From UBA7330 sp965243485 (lineage in GTDB: Bacteria; Bacteroidota; Bacteroidia; Cytophagales; Cyclobacteriaceae), in the NCBI GenBank assembly GCA_965243485.1, contig CBDEVP010000001.1, positions 3,906,001-3,970,000 on the forward strand: a stretch of DNA of 64,000 nt, in the 5' to 3' direction. The notes beneath the pieces were generated by a model. It saw only the letters and a list, made by a program, of their open reading frames with translations. It was not told where the DNA came from and searched no databases. Both the position numbers and the translations under genes were made by a program. Every line of letters starts with the position of its first letter. Within the stretch, counting starts at the first letter, position 1. This document shows positions 42,297 to 50,904 of this stretch, piece after piece.

Positions 42297-42715
42297 ACAC
42301 CATCAATTTTTTTCATCACCAGTAGATTCCTGCCGATTGCGATTTCCCCGTTATTATTTGCCTGGTACCTGCACAATAAAGTGGCCATATCACAGGATAC
42401 TTCAATTTTCAAGATATCTATTGAATCGATATGACCGCCCATGCTCATCCCTTTTTGAAAATTTTCAATGAGTTTGGAACGGCCATTTGCTTCGAGTCCG
42501 GCTACATGAGAAGAAATATAATCGGCATCTTCAGCATAAAGCGGAACAAGGTTTTGAGCATCCTCACTATTATAGGCCAGCATCCATTTTTCAGTAGTCT
42601 GTTGAAATTCCTGAAGTAATTCTTCAGAATTGGTATCAATCTTTGATTGAGCATATGCACCTGTGTCCGCCATAATGGCGATGAATAACATAAATACGAA
42701 TCCTGACATTTTCAT
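42263..42715 (-). CDS. Secreted NTF2-like (SnoaL/DUF4440-type) protein
   Basis: 150 residues. MKMSGFVFMLFIAIMADTGAYA is a signal peptide. The rest is one cone-shaped alpha+beta fold: helix EELLQEFQQTTEKWMLAYNSEDAQNLVPLYAEDADYISS, then strands through LLVMKKIDGVWLISLHMTFV. The family is used for small-molecule isomerases, hydrolases and binding proteins; nothing points to one reaction. It follows the TPR gene of the PqqD operon by 77 bases and may be unrelated to it. Confidence 0.8.
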   Translation of the reverse strand: MKMSGFVFMLFIAIMADTGAYAQSKIDTNSEELLQEFQQTTEKWMLAYNSEDAQNLVPLYAEDADYISSHVAGLEANGRSKLIENFQKGMSMGGHIDSIDILKIEVSCDMATLLCRYQANNNGEIAIGRNLLVMKKIDGVWLISLHMTFV

Positions 42716-42792
42716 ATACTTACAACTTATGTGGTTTTTATTTATTGGATCAGATACAAGTGGCTGATAGCTCGATCTCTACCAGAAATTTT

Positions 42793-43401
42793 TCAACCAG
42801 TCTCCTTATAACCTCCCGTTGCAGATTCATCCCCAGGGCGCAGCTGCAGCGCTTTCTCAAAAAGTATTCGTGCTTCGCGCATTCTACCCATTTTGAGCTG
42901 GATCCAACCCAAAAGGACAACGGAGTAGTAATCAAGAGGATAGAGGTTGGCCACCCGTTCTACATAGGGAAATGCTTCGGAATACCTTCCCTGGTTGTAA
43001 TAAATCAACCCCAGTCTGTAGTTGATCAGTGAATGCTGAGGGTCGATCTCAAGGATCTTGTTGTAGTTCTCAATGACGGCATTCCAATTCCCGAGTGCCC
43101 CTAGTGGATAAGCATATCCGATCCTGGCTTCAAGTGCGTAGGGCATGAGTTTGATAGCCCTTTGATAATATTCCAGGGATTTATCATATTCATTGACCAG
43201 GTAATACAGCCAACCCATGCGGGCATTAAGGAGATAGGATTCCTCATCATAGTAATTTTTGATAGCCTCCAGGGAGGCCACATAGTTACTATCATACTCA
43301 TAGGCATAGCTGTGATCCAATGCTTCCTTCAAGTCCATGATATCCTGCCCCGATATCCTGATGGCCATAAGAGCGGTCAGTATAATGATGAGAGTTTTCA
43401 T
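42793..43401 (-). CDS. Secreted tetratricopeptide-repeat protein
   Basis: 202 residues with a short signal peptide (LIIILTALMAIRISG). Four to five TPR units follow between about 40 and 195: for example AMGWLYYLVNEYDKSLEYYQRAI, ARIGYAYPLGALGNWNAVIENYNKIL, INYRLGLIYYNQGRYSEAFPYVERV and LGWIQLKMGRMREARILFEKAL. A periplasmic scaffold protein. It is last in line after the beta-barrel gene of the PqqD/ATP-grasp operon, separated by 141 bases containing a REP-like hairpin. Confidence 0.8.
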   Translation of the reverse strand: MKTLIIILTALMAIRISGQDIMDLKEALDHSYAYEYDSNYVASLEAIKNYYDEESYLLNARMGWLYYLVNEYDKSLEYYQRAIKLMPYALEARIGYAYPLGALGNWNAVIENYNKILEIDPQHSLINYRLGLIYYNQGRYSEAFPYVERVANLYPLDYYSVVLLGWIQLKMGRMREARILFEKALQLRPGDESATGGYKETG

Positions 43402-43424
43402 GTGTTTATTGTTAGTTTTTTATA

Positions 43425-43450
43425 GGTCACCCCGCAATCCTGCGGGGCAG
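43425..43450 (-). repeat. REP-like hairpin
   Basis: GGTCACCCCGCA-ATCC-TGCGGGGCAG, a perfect 7-bp stem with the GTCAC head seen in the other copies. It shares AATAGGTCACCCCG with the reverse complement of 25045-25069. It lies 24 bases upstream of the TPR gene start. Confidence 0.5.
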
Positions 43451-43542
43451 GCTATGGAATTCGCATGGTAATAATTAATTGATGAATGATGCGATTCCTG
43501 TAATTCTGATTTTCTATTTTTTGATTCTCTAACATGCTCATT

Positions 43543-44754
43543 TCATAACAGAATGTTTAATGAAACAAAAATTCCCCTGTGCTCATAGTTCTTGTCGGTT
43601 GCGACGTTGTATTTATCTTCCAGCAGGTAGCCGACTTTCAATTGATGTTTCTTAGCGATTAAGACCGAAGCTGATGCATTCATCCTTTGTTGGATCACAT
43701 CCAGGAGATTATAGATATAAAATGCGTTAAGGTCGGGGTAATTGTAGAGGTCACCCCATCCATACATACCTTCCAGTTGGATGGTATTGAAGAGCCAGAA
43801 ACCGATGCGTGAATTGTACACCTTTGTATGGTAACCATCCTGTGCATGATCGTTGATATCGGCATTCAGATACAATGCCTGATTTCCAAGGGGAAACAGG
43901 GTCAATCCTGCGGTGTAAAGCTGTTGATTATTGGTATTGATCTCAGACCATGTCGATCCAAGATACCCGTTGATACTGCTTCCTCTTAAGTCTATTCTCA
44001 CTGAGAAAGCTTTGTTGTTGGCCCCTATGTTTACACCCTGGTAATGGAAGGCTGGAGTAATGCTGATCATATCTGCCGGCAGATAGGACAGAGAGGTGTA
44101 ATATTCATTTTGTATAATGCTGGTTTCGGTTTGTACAATCCTGGACTCACTTTGACTACCGGAACCCGGCCCTTGTCCCTGTCCGCCAGTATTGATGGTC
44201 AGGGTATCAAAAAAATAGATCTCCTGTTTTATCCTTGAGTAACCCTGGTAAATATTTAGTCTTCCGGCAGGTTGATGATTGAATCCGATATGATAAAATG
44301 AAATGTCCCCGATTTCAGGAACATCTCCTGTTCGTTTTTTAACACCTCCTTCGGTATAGATCCCGGAGATAAACTGATTACATGTGGTGGGAATGGATGA
44401 CAGCAATTCTCTGTTCTCACATAGAAATGCCCTTGCCTCAGCAGATCGTCCGGACCACAGGAGACTGTAGTAGAGATATTCTGCGACTAATTTATCGGTT
44501 GACATGCTGTAAGCAACTTTGAAATGACGGATCGCACTACCATATCTCCCTGTCTCATACAGAGCAATACCGATACGCATTCTCAGGTAATAGAAATCAT
44601 AACCCTTTTGCAAAGCCTCCCTGCCGGTAGATTTTAATGCTTTGTAATCCCGGGTCTGATATTGAGCATATGTAAGACTGTCATAAAATCCCAACCCCTG
44701 CGACTGAGCGAGAAGTGAAAGGAACAGCATCAATATGGATAGCAGCCTGCTCAT
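43543..44754 (-). CDS. Outer-membrane-type protein with N-terminal TPR-like helices
   Basis: 403 residues. Signal peptide MSRLLSILMLFLSLLAQSQG, then helices of TPR type (about 20-125: ALQKGYDFYYLRMRIGIALYETGRYGSAIRHFKVAY), then from about 135 to the end alternating strands rich in Tyr, Gly and Asn ending SLNILL, as in outer-membrane barrels. A GGQGQGPGSGSQSES linker sits near 205. I do not recognise the family. Its ATG overlaps the stop of the urea-transporter/M23 gene by four bases, so it belongs to the same operon and may be the outer-membrane exit. Confidence 0.7.
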   Translation of the reverse strand: MSRLLSILMLFLSLLAQSQGLGFYDSLTYAQYQTRDYKALKSTGREALQKGYDFYYLRMRIGIALYETGRYGSAIRHFKVAYSMSTDKLVAEYLYYSLLWSGRSAEARAFLCENRELLSSIPTTCNQFISGIYTEGGVKKRTGDVPEIGDISFYHIGFNHQPAGRLNIYQGYSRIKQEIYFFDTLTINTGGQGQGPGSGSQSESRIVQTETSIIQNEYYTSLSYLPADMISITPAFHYQGVNIGANNKAFSVRIDLRGSSINGYLGSTWSEINTNNQQLYTAGLTLFPLGNQALYLNADINDHAQDGYHTKVYNSRIGFWLFNTIQLEGMYGWGDLYNYPDLNAFYIYNLLDVIQQRMNASASVLIAKKHQLKVGYLLEDKYNVATDKNYEHRGIFVSLNILL

Positions 44755-46895
44755 GAGAATTCCAGCTTTTGATTCGTTTCAGGTACTTCAATGCTTTGGA
44801 TAGTTCTGTTTTGAATGGATACTTTAAAGTGCTTATGGATATCTACTCCTGCACCCCTAACCAAAACAGCACTATTTAGGATAATCCCATTTGAGCCATG
44901 GTTATTCAATTCCATCTCAAAAAAGGCCTTTCTTAACCGGACAAAGGGGCTGATGAAGTCCAGTAATTGCCGTGAAAATGATCGATCGACCATATAGAGC
45001 GGAATGCTTTCTTTCAATACTGTTCCTGATTCCATGATAAATGGGATCCTGTATAAGGATAAATAGAAGATGAACAAAGGGTCTTTTCGACTGCCTTTAT
45101 AGGAAGTAAACTGAAAACCTACTCCGTCATTTTTGAAGTAAGCTGCTGATTTTCCGGAGTCGATATAGGCCTGGTTGTAGGCATTGACCTCAATGGTCCA
45201 GGTAAAAGGTTCTTGATTAAACTTTCCTTCCATGATCTGACCAGGTTGATAGTCAAATGAATCGACCAGCTCAGGATCCGGCTTCATGGAGGAAATCATG
45301 TCACCTTCAACCGGTATTTCAAAATTCAGGAGCTCGGATTGCCTTTCAGGCTTCCAACGGATAAAATGATCGATCGGGTATGGAATAGTCTGAGCCCCGG
45401 GCATGGGAGCACCCTGAACCTGGAAATGCAGGTGGGGATAAGGAGATCGTCCGGAATTTCCGCATTTTCCGATCTGTTGTCCCCGCCTGACCTGTTCACC
45501 TTTGTGGAATGTCACCGATTCGTATTTCAGGTGGGCCATCAACGTGAAGTAATAATCATCGTGTTGGATCACCACACAGTTTCCCCAGTTGTGATTGAGG
45601 TTTGAGGTGCCGATGATATTGTCTTCAATTTCTTTTTCAGTAAACACTACTTCTCCGTCAGCCGGGGCAGTCACTGGTTTGCCATAGCAATAGTAATCCG
45701 ATACCATGCTGCCTTCTCCTGAGAATGATTGACCTTCATCATCTTCCATGATGAAATCCAGGGCTTCTTTCCAACCTTCCTTGTGGGTATATGCCCCGTC
45801 ATAGCCCTGGCTCACTTTCCAGGTGCCATAAAAGGGCAGACCGATTCCCGGCCTGGCAATATTTTCATAGATCTTTCTGTTTCCGGTAAATTCATAGAGA
45901 TTGATCTCCGGCACATACCATTGATAGGGTACCAGATGAGGAGGTCCTTTTTTTGTGCGCATGCTCAGCACATAAAGCAGGGTAAGCACCACCATGTTGA
46001 ACGGGAGGGAGTAAATGCTCAGGTGTGCGGCAGCAAACAGGTTGCCCAGGGAGGAGTTGATCACTACCATGGGAGGAATGATCAGGATGGTCCATAGAAT
46101 TGAAGCCAGGGATGGGATCAGGTAAAAAGCACTTACAGCCACTCCACTGAGAATGAAGTTGAAACCAATGTAGCTGTAGCTCAGGTCGGTGATCTCTGCG
46201 CCAATGAAGAGATAAAAGTAATAGGCTGCGTAATAACTGATAAGTGAGCCCAGCATGGCGATACGTGAATAAAGCAGTAACCCGATGGCAATAAAGATTC
46301 CAGCCAGCACATTGTATTGAAAAAAGATGGCTGCCAGCGACTTTAGGTAGATCCTGATACTTTCCGGAAGGGTAGCATGATTAAATGTGTGGTATAAGTT
46401 CACCAGGAAGTTATCGCCGGTTTTGTATAATTCATTCAACAGGAACACTCCCCGTTCGGTAATTCCCAGGGCTTCAAAGCGAATGGAAGCGAGGATCAGG
46501 ATCCAGAAAGATAACAGGAAAGGGATGCTGAGAAAGGGCAGACCATATTTATAGAGTACACCTCCCACCAGCACAGTAATAAATAGCGTGATCAGTGAAG
46601 CATTGGCCAGCAGCACCAGGAAGGGGAATCCAGGATCGAAGTATGCTCCGAGTCCGAGACCTACCAGGAGTGAATTAAATCCATAGTCCCCACGAAGGAT
46701 CAGGTCCTGCCGGAAACCAAACCACCAGGCAACGAGATTACTGATAAGTACGCTGACCAAACCACAGAGTCCGGCCCATGGATCGATAAAGGTGACCAGC
46801 AGTAGAATGGATCCAAACCAAATATTGATAGAAAAAAATACCTGCCCATAGCTGTTGATTGTGCTTTTTACCCAATATCGGAATCCAGTGTCCAT
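44751..46895 (-). CDS. Urea-transporter-like membrane domain fused to an M23 peptidase
   Basis: 714 residues. The first 310 form about ten hydrophobic helices with urea-transporter features (NLVAWWFGFRQDLILRGDYGFNSLLVGLGLGAYFD, and a second half IGFNFILSGVAVSAFY). A linker leads to a LytM/M23 domain: GYDGAYTHKEGWKEALDF provides His and Asp zinc ligands and NSGRSPYPHLHFQVQG the HxH motif. About 170 further residues of beta structure follow. Urea transporters form selective channels; M23 enzymes cut peptidoglycan or glycine-rich peptides. A transport domain joined to a peptidase suggests export and cleavage of a product. Five bases after the decarboxylase gene. Confidence 0.85.
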   Translation of the reverse strand: MDTGFRYWVKSTINSYGQVFFSINIWFGSILLLVTFIDPWAGLCGLVSVLISNLVAWWFGFRQDLILRGDYGFNSLLVGLGLGAYFDPGFPFLVLLANASLITLFITVLVGGVLYKYGLPFLSIPFLLSFWILILASIRFEALGITERGVFLLNELYKTGDNFLVNLYHTFNHATLPESIRIYLKSLAAIFFQYNVLAGIFIAIGLLLYSRIAMLGSLISYYAAYYFYLFIGAEITDLSYSYIGFNFILSGVAVSAFYLIPSLASILWTILIIPPMVVINSSLGNLFAAAHLSIYSLPFNMVVLTLLYVLSMRTKKGPPHLVPYQWYVPEINLYEFTGNRKIYENIARPGIGLPFYGTWKVSQGYDGAYTHKEGWKEALDFIMEDDEGQSFSGEGSMVSDYYCYGKPVTAPADGEVVFTEKEIEDNIIGTSNLNHNWGNCVVIQHDDYYFTLMAHLKYESVTFHKGEQVRRGQQIGKCGNSGRSPYPHLHFQVQGAPMPGAQTIPYPIDHFIRWKPERQSELLNFEIPVEGDMISSMKPDPELVDSFDYQPGQIMEGKFNQEPFTWTIEVNAYNQAYIDSGKSAAYFKNDGVGFQFTSYKGSRKDPLFIFYLSLYRIPFIMESGTVLKESIPLYMVDRSFSRQLLDFISPFVRLRKAFFEMELNNHGSNGIILNSAVLVRGAGVDIHKHFKVSIQNRTIQSIEVPETNQKLEFS

Positions 46896-46900
46896 GTTGT

Positions 46901-48271
46901 TTAGGTCCTGGCCAGGTAGTCGGGTACACTTTCCAGCTGATTGATATATTCCAGGTTTTCCTGTTCACGGATCACATTTGTTGCACCTTCAGGGCTGATG
47001 AGCACAACACGGGGCCTGAAGGTGATAAACTGCATCCATTGGGTCATGTTATAGGCGCCTACATGATGTATCACCAAATGATCTCCCTTGTTGAGCGGAG
47101 GAAGCGGGATACTCTCGCGGATTACATCAATGTTCATGCACAAAGGCCCGAAGAGTTCGGTGTCTTCTTTAAAACCCTCAAATTCCTGTGCGGGACTCAC
47201 CTTGTGGTTGTACCAGAAGGAAGTAAACAGGATATTCACCCCGGCATCTATGATGGTTGCCCGCCTGCCATCTGATAAATGCTTATTGGCAAGTACGGTA
47301 CTGATCAGGTATCCACTTTCATCAATCAACGCCCTGCCAGTTTCAAGGATCAACGTAGGCAGGTTGTTGAAGTCCAGCTCGGCATTGAGTAAGGTACGGG
47401 TGATTGCTTCCGCAAACTCATCAATCGGAGGTACGATATCCACTCCAGGTAAATAAGCCCCTTTCAGATTGTTGCGTGACGGAAAGCCACCACCCATATC
47501 TATATAATCCACCCATTTACCATACTTGCCATGGATTTTGATGGCAAGCTGGGCCAGCTTGAATGCAGCAACCTTATAGGCGTGTGAGGAAAGCATGTAA
47601 GTGCCAATATGGGTGTGTAGACCAACCAGTTGTAATGTCTCTGTTGCCATGATCTTATTGACGGCATCCCAGGCCCGGCCACTTTCATAGTTCAGTCCGA
47701 AGCGGTCCCACATGGGATAGATTCCGGTATCCATGTTCACCCGGATGGCTACCCTGGCCGTAAGATTCTTTTCTCGTGTCAGACTGACCAGGGTGTATAG
47801 TTCGTCCAGATGGTCAATGTGAATGAGGGAGTTGTTTTCAACGGCTTTCATCAGGTCTTCTTTTGACTTATCCGGCCCATTAAAGATGATGTGTTCACCG
47901 GGAATGGCATTTGCCAGCGCCTTATCATACTCAAACCCTGAAACCACTTCTCCCCAGGATCCTTCCTGATGATATATTCCGGCTACTGCATTCAGGTAGT
48001 TGGTTTTGTATGACCATGCGAACTGCACTTTCGGATAACGTGAACTGAAGGCCCTGTAAGCGCTTTTGTACTTTTTGCGTATGGTCGTCTCTGACAGCAC
48101 AAAAAGTGGAGAGCCATATTTTGAGATAAGTTGTTTGATAGGGACACCATCTATTTCATGGACCGGATTCAGATCCATGCTGGTCCCGAACTTATTCATG
48201 AGTCCCGTATTCAGTTTCTGAATGATGGGTCGCTCGTATTTTGCTTTGGTGGTTGTTTCAGCGCTCTCCAT
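46901..48271 (-). CDS. Fold-type III PLP decarboxylase (DapDC/ornithine decarboxylase-like)
   Basis: 456 residues from ATG 48271. Lys89 in FAWSYKTNYLNAV is the PLP lysine; GSWGEVVSGFEYDKAL follows as in diaminopimelate decarboxylase, VDYIDMGGGFPSRNN binds the phosphate, and LILETGRALIDESGYLI has the conserved E-GR. The C-terminal barrel includes the HHVGAYNMTQWMQF segment with catalytic Tyr. This is not the biosynthetic lysA type by context: it overlaps an ATP-grasp gene by 14 bases and precedes the urea-transporter fusion. It may decarboxylate an amino acid or a carboxy-terminal residue of a modified product. Confidence 0.9.
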   Translation of the reverse strand: MESAETTTKAKYERPIIQKLNTGLMNKFGTSMDLNPVHEIDGVPIKQLISKYGSPLFVLSETTIRKKYKSAYRAFSSRYPKVQFAWSYKTNYLNAVAGIYHQEGSWGEVVSGFEYDKALANAIPGEHIIFNGPDKSKEDLMKAVENNSLIHIDHLDELYTLVSLTREKNLTARVAIRVNMDTGIYPMWDRFGLNYESGRAWDAVNKIMATETLQLVGLHTHIGTYMLSSHAYKVAAFKLAQLAIKIHGKYGKWVDYIDMGGGFPSRNNLKGAYLPGVDIVPPIDEFAEAITRTLLNAELDFNNLPTLILETGRALIDESGYLISTVLANKHLSDGRRATIIDAGVNILFTSFWYNHKVSPAQEFEGFKEDTELFGPLCMNIDVIRESIPLPPLNKGDHLVIHHVGAYNMTQWMQFITFRPRVVLISPEGATNVIREQENLEYINQLESVPDYLART

Positions 48272-49304
48272 AGTTTGATATTTTTTCAAATTCCTTGATG
48301 TGGGTGATGTTGTCCCAAGCATACCTGACAAACATGGTCCCTGTACCATATTTTGTAAATGGTGATACCTTTTGTCCCATGGCCATTAAGACCAGGGCTC
48401 CGGGTAAATTCTGTCCGGCCGCAGCCGTGGTGTAGATCCATGCAGGAAAGCGTGGATTGACTTCCATGATATATAATTTATCTTCCCGGGTTCGCATGAT
48501 CTCCAGTTCAAATCCGCCCTTCCATTTCGAATCCCTGACGAATCGATGGGTGAGGTCGATCAGCTTTTGATCTTCAATCACGATACCCGACCAGGCCTTT
48601 CCTTTTTCGGTGATGTAAAGCTTTCGCATGGGCACGGCCCCAATGAGCTTGCCATTCCCATCACCAAGTGCCGCAATATCAATTTCAGTCCCTTTGATAA
48701 ATTCCTGGATCACGACCGGAAGACCCCATTTGGCGTTCAGCTTATCAAAGTATGCATTGACCTGCCCGCGGTTGTGAGCAATATAGGCCTCATAAAATTT
48801 ACCCTTTACGACCATAGGGTATTCTATTTCCTCCTCCACATCTTCCACCTGCTTCTTACCCGAGATAAACATTGTTTTCGGGATCATATAATCATGCGCT
48901 TCACCGAATTCATGCAGGTGCATTTTATCAACGGCTTCCAGCTTTTCCAGGGTGGGGAGGAAGGTTTTGATCCCCATTTCATTGCATTGTGGTACCAGTT
49001 TGATAAAGTTGTACAGTTCGGCATCAAAGTTTGGGATGATAAGGTCCAGCTTTTCCTTTTGGTGGATGTACAGGATCCGGTGGAGTAATGCTTCCCTTCC
49101 GGCGGATGGATACGGGATCAGGTAGGTCTTGTCAGCGATCCCTTCCATATAAATGCCAGGTTCAAGAGATTCGTATGAAAGTCCGATGATACGCGGCTTG
49201 TATTGTTTGCTGTCCCGAATAGCCCGGATCACGCTGACACCTGGTCCGGGACTGTCAATGGCATTGAGACCCGTAACAGCAATCGAGTATTCAGGCAGTT
49301 TCAT
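48258..49304 (-). CDS. ATP-grasp enzyme
   Basis: 348 residues. The N-terminal 110 (SIAVTGLNAIDSPGPGVSVIRAIRDS...IPNFDAELYNFIK) is the pre-ATP domain. The ATP-grasp core has YPMVVKGKFYEAYIAHN with the ATP lysine, PVVIQEFIKGTEIDIAALGD, and the metal/phosphate site FELEIMRTREDKLYIMEVNPRFPAWI. ATP-grasp enzymes make amide or ester bonds through acyl phosphates. It overlaps the PqqD-like gene and the decarboxylase gene by 14 bases each, so the three are surely one functional unit. The substrates are unknown. Confidence 0.9.
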   Translation of the reverse strand: MKLPEYSIAVTGLNAIDSPGPGVSVIRAIRDSKQYKPRIIGLSYESLEPGIYMEGIADKTYLIPYPSAGREALLHRILYIHQKEKLDLIIPNFDAELYNFIKLVPQCNEMGIKTFLPTLEKLEAVDKMHLHEFGEAHDYMIPKTMFISGKKQVEDVEEEIEYPMVVKGKFYEAYIAHNRGQVNAYFDKLNAKWGLPVVIQEFIKGTEIDIAALGDGNGKLIGAVPMRKLYITEKGKAWSGIVIEDQKLIDLTHRFVRDSKWKGGFELEIMRTREDKLYIMEVNPRFPAWIYTTAAAGQNLPGALVLMAMGQKVSPFTKYGTGTMFVRYAWDNITHIKEFEKISNYGER

Positions 49305-49542
49305 CTTCGGTGAGGTACAGTTGCCGGAGTAGCGCTAAATAATCATCCAGGTCTTGTTCTAACTGTCTCTTTTCTATAGCATATTCCTGTTCCAACTGAC
49401 TGATTATTGCTTCTGAAGAGTTACCGGACTTCATTAATTCCAGGATGCGAAGCCCGATGGGATTAGTGGAATATGAATCTCCTGTGGCCGGATTGAAAAT
49501 GAATCCCGATTCGCTCAGGGCAATATTTTTTTTCAGTTTCAT
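49291..49542 (-). CDS. PqqD-like protein (RRE-type peptide-binding domain)
   Basis: 83 residues of a single winged-helix domain: IALSESGFIFNPATGDSYSTNPIGLRILELMKSGNSSEAIISQLEQEYAI, ending in acidic EDETA. PqqD and related RiPP recognition elements hold the leader of a precursor peptide for a modifying enzyme. Here it is the first gene of the operon and overlaps the ATP-grasp gene, which suggests peptide or carrier presentation to that enzyme. I found no obvious precursor peptide nearby: 49543-49723 has no convincing small open frame. Confidence 0.85.
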   Translation of the reverse strand: MKLKKNIALSESGFIFNPATGDSYSTNPIGLRILELMKSGNSSEAIISQLEQEYAIEKRQLEQDLDDYLALLRQLYLTEDETA

Positions 49543-49723
49543 GTCCCATAAATTCTACTTGAATTTACGATATCTACCTTATTTAGAGTGTGACAAATGT
49601 TACTGATTGGTTGCCAGGAATAATGATTATTATCAGGGAGGGGATGGATAAAGATCAGTGACCTTCCTCCATGGCCATTTGGCTATGAATTATCCGGAAA
49701 GGATGATATACACTCAGTCACAC

Positions 49724-49747
49724 AGTCGCTCCGCTTAGCGGAGTGAC
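49724..49747 (+). repeat. REP hairpin, left of the transposase
   Basis: AGTCGCTCCGC-TTA-GCGGAGTGAC: a 6-bp CTCCGC/GCGGAG stem with GTCG/TGAC ends. The reverse complement of 50355-50379 matches at about 20 of 25 positions, with one compensatory stem change (C-G to G-C). It lies 56 bases before the transposase start. Confidence 0.75.
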
Positions 49748-49803
49748 ACACTATTCCGAAGGCCTCTGGCCGGTATAGGAAATAAATCTCTATATTTAAA
49801 AGG

Positions 49804-50353
49804 ATGTCTGAATTAAGAAAAGCCGATACAGATTTTCCATACTTTGCGACATTCACCATAGCAGGGTGGATCGATTTGTTTACCAGAGAGCGATGTTGCG
49901 AAATCATTTGATAGTTTGAAATATTGCATAGTCAAAAAGGATATGAGGATTCATGAGTATGTGATCATGCCGAGTCATGTTCATATGATCATTCAGCACC
50001 TGGACTGTAAGCTGCCGTATGTCATAAGGGATTTCAAAAGCTTCACCGCAAAAGAAATATTAAAATGCATCGATGAAGCGGGTGAAAGTCGAAAAGACTG
50101 GTTAAAGTATCTTTTTGGGTATTATGCCAAGAAAACTAAGCAGAATAAAGAAAACATGGTTTGGCAAAAGACCAGCCATCCAATTGAGTTGAGTGACAAT
50201 AAAATTTATGATCAAAAAGCTGATTACATACGCATGAATCCTGTGACCAGCGGCTATGTTACAGATGAACATGCCTGGAAATATAGTAGTGCCGGTTATG
50301 ATTCTCCCTTAAAGCTTGAAGATGGTCTATTGGCCGGAGGCCAAAATAAATAG
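49804..50353 (+). pseudogene. REP-associated (Y1-type, IS200-like) transposase, frameshifted
   Basis: Translation from ATG 49804 gives MSELRKADTDFPYFATFTIAGWIDLFTRERCCEII and then TGA at 49908. Another frame takes over at once (DSLKYCIVKKDMRIHEYVIMPSHVHMIIQ) and runs to 50353. Removing one T near 49907-49909 restores a continuous protein of about 183 residues. The HUH motif is HVH in MPSHVHMI, and the typical ending YIRMNPVTSGYV...YSSAGYD is present. RAYT proteins cut and move single-stranded REP hairpins. The copy is flanked by such hairpins but is probably inactive. Confidence 0.85.
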
Positions 50354-50354
50354 A

Positions 50355-50379
50355 AGTCACTCGGCGCAGCCGAGCGACT
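50355..50379 (-). repeat. REP hairpin, right of the transposase, inverted
   Basis: AGTCACTCGGC-GCA-GCCGAGCGACT, beginning two bases after the transposase stop codon. It is the inverted partner of 49724-49747, so the two enclose the transposase gene as a REP-RAYT unit. Confidence 0.75.
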
Positions 50380-50486
50380 AGGGGGCATATGTCTTCAATA
50401 GCTTGAAACTCTTCCTTTTCGTATGAGTCCATTGTTTCACAACAGGTCAAAAGCAATGATAAAATTGATACTAGGAAGACTCGCAT
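50373..50486 (-). pseudogene. Possible N-terminal fragment of a lipoprotein gene
   Basis: From ATG 50486 the minus strand reads MRVFLVSILSLLLTCCETMDSYEKEEF and about twelve more plausible residues (QAIEDICPLV), a lipoprotein leader with lipobox and acidic start, then runs straight into the REP hairpin at 50379. The rest of the gene is not found on the far side of the transposase. A gene broken by the REP-RAYT unit is the likely reading, but chance cannot be excluded. Confidence 0.3.
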
Positions 50487-50904
50487 AAATAGAGGAATAA
50501 AGCACAACGCACAGCTAGCAGGTGTGCGCTCACCAGTTGTGACTAGCACAAGATAGCGAAACTGCCCAACTACCACAACAGTATCTACGAAGCACTACGC
50601 TCTGAAGATAAAAAGCCAGAACTACAGAAGAAGCAAAAAGTGATGAAGTAGCAGAATGGGCAGTGAGCGATCAAGTCCCACAGTCCCTGGCAGTAAAGCA
50701 CTTTGGCGCATAACTGCTAGCGACAAAATATTTGAAGTTCTGATCGCAAGGATTGTCAATCGATATTTTTATTTGCTTACTCTTCATCCTTGGTAGGTGA
50801 TGCTCCACAAACAAGTGAGTAAAGTGATATTATACACTTTACATGGTATATACGATTATTGAATATACTCATAAAAATACCCATTTATCCTCAAACAACG
50901 GCTT
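50487..50904. other. Non-coding stretch of unusual composition
   Basis: No gene is supported on either strand. Short inverted repeats occur (CGCAC...GTGCG around 50513-50531) and 50560-50720 is rich in CAG/AGA/AAG words with frequent stops. It may be the decayed continuation of an inserted element or of a lost gene. Confidence 0.3.

Noticed and set aside
45339..46097. Plus-strand open frames antisense to the transporter/M23 fusion
   Set aside because: They fall wholly inside a well-supported gene and have no start context or domain.
49543..49723. Search for a precursor peptide in front of the PqqD-like gene
   Set aside because: No short open frame with a leader-like start, Gly-Gly or repeated core residues was found on either strand.
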